64,000 nt of DNA from Lagopus muta (taxonomy: Eukaryota; Chordata; Aves; Galliformes; Phasianidae), in contig NC_064471.1 in NCBI RefSeq assembly GCF_023343835.1, positions 5,879,598 through 5,943,597 on the forward strand, read 5' to 3'. The notes under the pieces were generated by a model. It searched no databases. It was given only the letters and a program-made list of their open reading frames with translations, and was not told the origin of the DNA. Shown here in pieces: positions 59,901 through 64,000 of this stretch. The position numbers and the translations under genes were made by a program. Within the stretch, counting starts at the first letter, position 1. Every line of letters starts with the position of its first letter.

Positions 59901-61901
59901 CTTTTTTTTGCCAAGATAAAAACTAGATTAGGCATGCTTAGACAAGCATTAAGACCTACTGTGAAGGTAAGAACAGAAGTGTAGGGCAAGAAGCAGGATC
60001 AACTCTCAAGCAGCTGTCTCAAGTGCTCAGCCATACCATTTATTTACCTTTAGAATGTGTTTTTACAGGTAATTATACACTTTTACACGGAATGATTGTA
60101 CAAACAACACAATACCATTACGGTAGAAAATCTAAAATACTTAACACTAGATTTTGAAACCACTCGGAAAGAATTAGTCACAGTCAAAACCACAAGGGAG
60201 ATGGAAAGAAGAAAAATCTACCCTTGAGTCACATGTTGCTTACAGCGCATGAAATCTGCCCTTGAAGTGAAAGGCCTTTTACCTTTGGAATACAGCCACC
60301 TTGATCCAGGAGGCGCATTTTGGTTTCAACGCGATGCAGCCAATTGGTATTTTCCTCAAAATGTTCCATCTTCTCCTCTTTCTTCTTCTGTACATGTGCA
60401 CAGTAGGTTCTAAGCCTTGCAAGCATATGATCCCGCTTGCAAGTGGCCTAAAATTGAAAGAGACACAGCGTTGAAAGTGGCAACTTTCATCTGATATTTT
60501 CTAGCATCTCTCTATAAAATAATTCTATATACTTACACAGCAAATATTTCACATTTTTGACTAGTTTAATAAAAGTAAAATAGCTCATTCTTCTTATGGA
60601 GCATCACTGAACCACATGTAAACCTCCCCATACTCATTTAATTTTACCATTATTATGGCCTACTCTTGTTAGAAACTTATTGTACTTATAGAACCAGTGA
60701 TGCTTGACTGTTAGGCACACCCTGTAAGTTACCTAATGGCTAAAAAAAAAATCATTGGAGCATTTCAGTGCAGTACTGCTAAGATCCAACACAGAAGCCT
60801 GCTCTTAAGAAACATTTGTATGAAATTGTGCGTGAGCACATAACCCCCACTATGAACACAACAACTGCGCCCCACTGGACAAAAGCATTACTTCAGAGTT
60901 TCTATGACATGAAAGAATTTTAGAGTGCGTTAGTCACTTGAAATGTCTTAATGACAACCAAAAACTTGCGACATTTTTTCTATTTGGACCAAATGCCTTG
61001 TGAATTACTGAAAAAAAATAGTAGCTTGCAAATTATCACCTTCAGCTCAACGCAGACTGTTACTGTCACTAATCAAAATCAGCCCCACCCCTAGTTTCAT
61101 GAGTACATAAAGCATTTAAGTCAAATTGTATCAGAGAAATTAAAATACTAGATGTTACCTTGATCTTCTAGAAAGAAGCAAGCATTCAGTGCAACATCAA
61201 TTGTTAATAATTAGCCTCATACTCTTGAGTTATATTTCATGGCAATTAAACATGATTTTGGCTCACGTGACCTTGCCCATAAACAGCTATTCAGAGATGG
61301 CTCTGGTGACTAGTGGAAACAATAAGAATCTGTCTTGTTTAGCACAATGTCAGTGTTTCTCCTTATGAACAGGATTAGTAACAACACATGGTTATATCAG
61401 CTTCATAACAGCCTCTGTGGCTGTACCATCCATACATTATCACAGTTTTTGGACAAGATCACCGTGAGTCTCCCAAGGCATTAAGTAACTATGACACACT
61501 CCAACCTGCAGAAGGTTCAGCTGAAAAAAGTTTTCACAGTTAACAGTAATGAGCAGAAACACACAGCTTATGTGGCATGGGGAAAAAGCCTGACTGGCAT
61601 TAAAATAATATTTCTAACCTTAATACAGAGAACGTTATCTGAGTGTTAATCAGAGTGTCCCATATCAACAGCATAAATAACAAAGCAGTAGCTAATTGTT
61701 TAAGTTGCATAAATACTTTAGGACTTTAGACAACTCACCTTCTCTATTCTTTCTTCAGAGCATATCAGTTGAGTTTGTTCATGATACCGTTTCTGATAAT
61801 AAGCCTTCAGTGTACTGACTTTCAGCTGCATTTCCAGCTTCAGGTATTCTTCTCTGATTTCCTCACGGTTTGCAAACACATTTTTAAGAACTTCTTTGTA
61901 T
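41825..61901 (-). CDS. KIF18A: KIF18A, C-terminal half: eight exons to the stop
   Basis: Segments in gene order are 61739-61901, 60283-60447, 59054-59175, 57593-57831, 45865-46345, 45465-45569, 42352-42461 and 41825-41973. All join in phase and give about 510 residues ending at TAG. They match human KIF18A from about residue 430 to the end: the stalk (REEIREEYLKLEM, ENTNWLHRVE, LKAQIEHML), the PP1-docking type motif KSVVW, basic RKQTRRKLM, and KRVRQEV near the tail. Human KIF18A uses its tail as a second microtubule-binding site and is nuclear in interphase. The exons upstream of 61901 are not within the last 2.1 kb, and the motor exons lie at 11111-18625 instead of beyond 64000. Confidence 0.96.
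41974..42351 (-). other. KIF18A: KIF18A last intron
   Basis: 378 bases, AT-rich, with no other feature seen. Confidence 0.8.
42352..42461 (-). CDS. KIF18A: KIF18A penultimate exon
   Basis: 110 bases. Joined to the upstream exon it reads SSTSNAGLGN and then KRVRQEV, matching the human SSTSN...KRVRQD stretch. A basic cluster of this type fits nuclear import. The acceptor is TAG (42462-42464) after a T run; the donor is GTAAGC (42346-42351). Confidence 0.92.
42770..42824 (+). repeat. 24-base unit duplicated at 31-base period
   Basis: CACACGATTACATTAAGAAA-type unit at 42770-42793 repeated at 42801-42824 with one substitution and a 7-base spacer. Confidence 0.92.
43306..43339. repeat. Perfect hairpin, 14-base arms
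   Basis: ATTGTAATGCTGCT at 43306-43319 and its exact reverse complement at 43326-43339, with loop CCAAGA. It is in a KIF18A intron and shorter than a typical microRNA precursor stem. Confidence 0.95.
44169..44197. repeat. Perfect hairpin, 13-base arms
   Basis: TATTAATGTATTT and its exact reverse complement flank a three-base loop ACC. It lies about 30 bases before the 5' end of the CR1 fragment at 44225. Confidence 0.95.
44225..44475 (+). mobile_element. CR1 LINE 3' fragment
   Basis: Little-decayed CR1 with GGGGGAAGTTCTTTACTATG, GGTGAGGTGCTGGAACAGCT, GGCAGGGGGTTGGAGATTCA and CCTTCCAACCCTGGCCATTC. It closely resembles 10335-10570 and is antisense to KIF18A. It ends in a (CAAA)n-like tail at 44480-44518. 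Confidence 0.95.
45230..45431 (-). repeat. LTR-like interspersed repeat, copy 3
   Basis: On the minus strand it shows GATTGAGCTCTTGGTGGGAG, CAGGGGAGCTCAGGTGC, GGTTCCACCCCTTCCCAGAC, a TATA-like CATTTAAAGGTTGGCAG, CTTGCTGGAGATCCCTGCC and CTTACGAAGGTGGGCAGCTT. The block order is that of copies 1 and 2. The GTAAG of the other copies is GTGGG here. Confidence 0.5.
45465..45569 (-). CDS. KIF18A: KIF18A exon with PSYMAM block
   Basis: 105 bases, reading FGLSSLKNKNPAS then PSYMAMISAAERKRKVL, matching human PSYMAMTTAAKRKRKL. The RKRK cluster is a likely nuclear localisation element. The acceptor is CAG (45570-45572) and the donor GTAAGA (45459-45464). Confidence 0.95.
45570..45864 (-). other. KIF18A: KIF18A intron
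   Basis: A 295-base AT-rich intron. The open frame of the exon above runs into it for some 40 codons, which is not coding. Confidence 0.85.
45865..46345 (-). CDS. KIF18A: KIF18A large tail exon
   Basis: 481 bases: two bases completing a Cys codon, 159 codons, then two bases of the next. It holds TPRKQTRRKLMDSP (human RTRRKLMPSP) and LSKEVRPIVYTPESCRKP (human LSKELQPIVYTPEDCRKA), then a poorly conserved acidic stretch with DEDRMDSTVILGEE and the end DRILQR (human DILQR). The last has the look of a disordered tail rich in Ser and Thr. The acceptor is CAG (46346-46348) and the donor GTATTT (45859-45864). Confidence 0.96.
48545..49990 (-). mobile_element. CR1 LINE with endonuclease and reverse transcriptase remnants
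   Basis: Read on the minus strand, 49990-49440 contains GEPVDEAFLL and a degenerate GDFNH-like segment of the CR1 APE-type endonuclease. 49439-49116 contains CAEDDFLVQEIE, VVVDLVLT and GSLVCSDRAVVEF, the end of that domain. 49040-48545 resumes near the reverse transcriptase C-terminus (ESSPAEKDRGVQV, matching CR1 ESSPEEKDLGVLV). The core of reverse transcriptase is missing between them, and stops and frameshifts are frequent. It is dead and inside a KIF18A intron, in the same orientation as the gene. Confidence 0.85.
50005..50560 (-). mobile_element. CR1 LINE 3' fragment, second copy
   Basis: Starts with a degenerate CR1 3' end (GACAGAATCCTTAGAGTTGC, CACCTAGTCCAACTCCTCTG) and runs to GTGGCCCTCCTCTGGATGTG and CCAGTGCAGAGTAGATGGG. 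It lies head to tail with the copy at 48545-49990, so they are separate insertions. Confidence 0.92.
52075..52165 (-). mobile_element. CR1 LINE 3'-end fragment
   Basis: ATAATCATTAAGGCTGGAAA, GACCTCAAAGATCATCTAGT and CCAACCATCAACCTG are the reverse of a CR1-Y-type 3' end. Only the last 90 or so bases are present. Confidence 0.9.
53839..53906 (+). repeat. (AT)34 microsatellite
   Basis: An uninterrupted 68-base AT run in the large KIF18A intron. It can fold on itself and tends to vary in length. Confidence 0.97.
57593..57831 (-). CDS. KIF18A: KIF18A exon with PP1-docking motif
   Basis: 239 bases, reading VLNALLPVLRKQYLTLKEAG, then KSVVWADQT and FPQLVNKQ, ending PCC. Human KIF18A has VLNALLPTLRKQY and KVVVWADQT; the latter is its RVxF-type site for protein phosphatase 1, and KSVVW still fits that motif. 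The acceptor is CAG (57832-57834) and the donor GTAAGT (57587-57592). Confidence 0.96.
57832..59053 (-). other. KIF18A: KIF18A intron
   Basis: 1.2 kb, with an A-rich run at 58301-58327 and T20 at 58611-58630. No exon or named mobile element was recognised. Confidence 0.8.
59054..59175 (-). CDS. KIF18A: KIF18A coiled-coil exon
   Basis: 122 bases: 40 codons plus two bases. Reads ELHEDLQCCHLNLEVKDLKA then QIEHMLSLL and QDQHYKQME, corresponding to human [20 protein letters not shown]. Heptad-like spacing fits the stalk. The acceptor is AAG (59176-59178) and the donor GTAAGT (59048-59053). Confidence 0.95.
59176..60282 (-). other. KIF18A: KIF18A intron
   Basis: 1.1 kb, AT-rich, with T-rich patches near 59887-59910 and nothing else recognised. 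Confidence 0.8.
60283..60447 (-). CDS. KIF18A: KIF18A stalk exon with ENTNWLHRVE
   Basis: 55 codons, phase 0 to 0: ATCKRDHMLARLRTY, a KKKEEK stretch, then ENTNWLHRVE and GGCIPK. Human has ATGKRDHRLAMLKTR and ENTNWLHRVE. The acceptor is TAG (60448-60450) and the donor GTAAAA (60277-60282), a weaker site. Confidence 0.96.
60448..61738 (-). other. KIF18A: KIF18A intron
   Basis: 1.3 kb without recognised repeats or other genes. Confidence 0.8.
61739..61901 (-). CDS. KIF18A: First exon of the C-terminal half of KIF18A
   Basis: 163 bases: one base completing a codon, then 54 codons: YKEVLKNVFANREEIREEYL, KLEMQLK and SEERIEK. Human has [20 protein letters not shown] and SEDKVEK. The acceptor is TAG (61902-61904) and the donor GTGAGT (61733-61738). 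The exon before it (neck region with KICNEQK) must lie beyond 64000 or be lost. Confidence 0.95.
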
Positions 61902-64000
61902 CTATTACAAGTGAAGTATCACAAAGATAAGCAAGTGAGCTACTAGTACTTTACTATTACATGCAAGCACACACACAGGCCATCCTTTACTTTGGGAAAG
62001 TCTCCAATCCAAGCTGTAAATCAGAACATGCATCACACCTTAGCGCTTTTCAGGCTAATAGGGGAAACAGTGATGGAAGATACTTAGAAGTTACTCCAAC
62101 TAGACTAATGTCTAAATGGACTCAAAAATCTGCTTATCCCTAGTCTGCAACGCAAATTAGAGTAACAAGCATAAGGAGAAAGCCTAGAAAGATTATCACA
62201 TTGCAATGTAAGTTTCTGTGGTGGTATTCTCACCCTTCATTCCTAGATACTGCAAGAGCAGTCCAGAATAGTCAAAAAGATTCAATCATGACACCAAGAT
62301 AATACTCACATAAGGTGACAGTTAAACATGCAAGCATTCTAAAGATATGCAAAATTAGATTGCTATACAGTGTTTGTTACAGAGCATCATGAAATGCTGT
62401 ACAGTTACTATAAAATTGAGCATAGGCCGAAGTAGAGAACAAGCTGAAGAGACATTCTTGCCATAAAGTTAACTTTTAAACAACACATTTCAGAAGCAGC
62501 AATTTCATAATCTGAATTCTGAACAGCCCAAACTGTCTTATTACTTGCATTTTAAGAACAGGTAACTTTTTTCTATAGTTTCAGAAACCCAGGAGTCTTG
62601 CCCAAAGTTCTCCAGACAACGCTACTGTATTGATGTAAAGATCTGTACAGACACAGTGAATTTAGAAAAACTTCTTTAAGGAGTAAGATATTCTCCTGCA
62701 GAACATGACTGCTTTTACTTTACACTATTACTATCTATACAGTCACCCTATGAGTGAATGTTTGCACAAGCAGCTGAAATTTTTTTTTTTTTTGCCTCCA
62801 CAGTATCCATAGAAACACAGTCCCTCCCACCTGCTTTGGAAATACAGCAGCAGAGAAGTGATGGCAAATTCTATTATTTTAACAACAGTAAAATTCTGCA
62901 AACAGTTTAAGTGAAGCTACAGAATAGAATCTCCTCCTGCACTCTGTAATTATTAGGAACTATTATCACTATGTACCAATAAATGAACCTTTTGTGTAGA
63001 TAAGGATCAGTGTCCCAGCTACAGTATCAAGTAGAGAAGCCTCTGCAAAACTCCTGCTTTGAGAGGGATTTCTCAGTAAGCATACTTTTATTTCTGTGAA
63101 AGAATCTTTCCTATTCTTCACTTAATGTTAGAGTGAACCTGTAAGCACATGCAGGATATAATCATCTCTGGACTACCTACTTTCAGAGCTCACAGACCTA
63201 CGCATGGGTGGCAGTACCAAAGTCAGTGTCCAAGGTCTGCATCAATAGGCTGAAGACTTGAAAGTTTGGCAGACATCACGTATCCTAGCTTTAGTCAACA
63301 GAAAGCACAGGAATGACTTCTAGGTTTGAAAGAGCAAGAAGAGTAATTAAGTGAGCCTAAACCCCTTTCAGATCACACTGGAAGATATCTTTGTTGGTTG
63401 TTTTTTTTTTGAGGCTTAGCCTCAAAATCCTCATCATGCAATACTATTACTTAGTATGCTTTAATAAAATTTTTCAAATACCCTTAATTTAGGGATCTGT
63501 GAATTGGTGTAGCCATAGCAGTCAAAACCCTGATTTAGATAGAAGAGAGAAGAATATAGATAAACAAAGAATGTTCTTCACAGAACTGTAGTATATATGC
63601 CACGGTAGAAAAGTGGTAATATTTAGACAGGACAAAGTAATCCATTAAATGACCCCTTAAACTTACAGTTAAATAAGGAACTCGTCCAAACTGCTAACGT
63701 TTTGCAGATAAGAATGACACTTTACCATCTCTTTCCAATAAAATATCAAACTTGTACTTTATGATGAATGAAGAGACAGCCAATATCCAGTAAGTAAAAG
63801 CATTTCCCCCTACACAATTTCTTAACTATTTTCTGAAGAGGTTTCACAAGCACAGCCAAAGATACCTAACAGCTGTAATTTCTTTGGTTTTGATCCAGAC
63901 ACTTGATGCTAACAATACATCTCTAAACAATATATAATAAATTTCTTCTCCTTCAGCAGATAAAAAACACATACACAATGAACCTTCACAAGCTTAGGTT
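61902..64000 (-). other. KIF18A: KIF18A intron to window end
   Basis: 2.1 kb searched on the minus strand for the preceding KIF18A exons (IPYRNSKLT, KICNEQK) without success. It contains T14 at 62780-62793 and no recognised mobile element. Confidence 0.7.

Noticed and set aside
8063..61901. C-terminal exons as a different kinesin such as KIF18B
   Set aside because: Specific segments (ENTNWLHRVE, VLNALLP-LRKQY, VVWADQT, PIVYTPE-CRK, SYMAM) match KIF18A closely, so both halves are KIF18A.

Overview
The window is vertebrate nuclear DNA, almost certainly from a bird and probably a galliform. CR1 LINE fragments are everywhere, many with the short avian 3' tail, and there is an ERVL-type retroviral remnant. 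Two split, intron-rich genes are recognisable. No bacterial gene, tRNA, rRNA or CRISPR array was seen. Exon boundaries were placed by eye from reading frame, splice dinucleotides and remembered vertebrate protein sequence.

Layout. 1-7862: AT-rich DNA with no recognised gene, bounded by a long inverted repeat (1-529 and 5368-5896, one mismatch seen). 7863-8062: a 200-N gap whose right edge lies inside a CR1. 11111-18678: minus-strand exons of KIF18A (kinesin-8) coding residues 1-300 of the motor, up to switch II. 19370-19790: CpG-rich bidirectional promoter with CHR, CCAAT and CRE-like motifs. 19682-21199: start of METTL15 on the plus strand (mitochondrial 12S rRNA m4C methyltransferase), with one coding exon of 93 codons. 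21200-41650: no recognised coding exon, several CR1 copies, an ERVL gag-pro remnant and an old CR1-like LINE. 41825-61901: eight minus-strand exons coding the C-terminal half of KIF18A, ending in a stop codon. 61902-64000: intron.

The main oddity is exon order. On the minus strand KIF18A should run 5' to 3' from high to low coordinate. Each half does so internally, but the N-terminal half lies at lower coordinates than the C-terminal half, with the start of METTL15 between them. The exons for about residues 300-430 (end of motor and neck) are absent. The window is therefore a misassembly, a tandem duplication with truncated copies, or a real rearrangement. No runs of N mark the METTL15-to-KIF18A-downstream junction, so the contig itself claims continuity there. 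In other amniotes KIF18A and METTL15 are intact head-to-head neighbours sharing a promoter, and that promoter is intact here.
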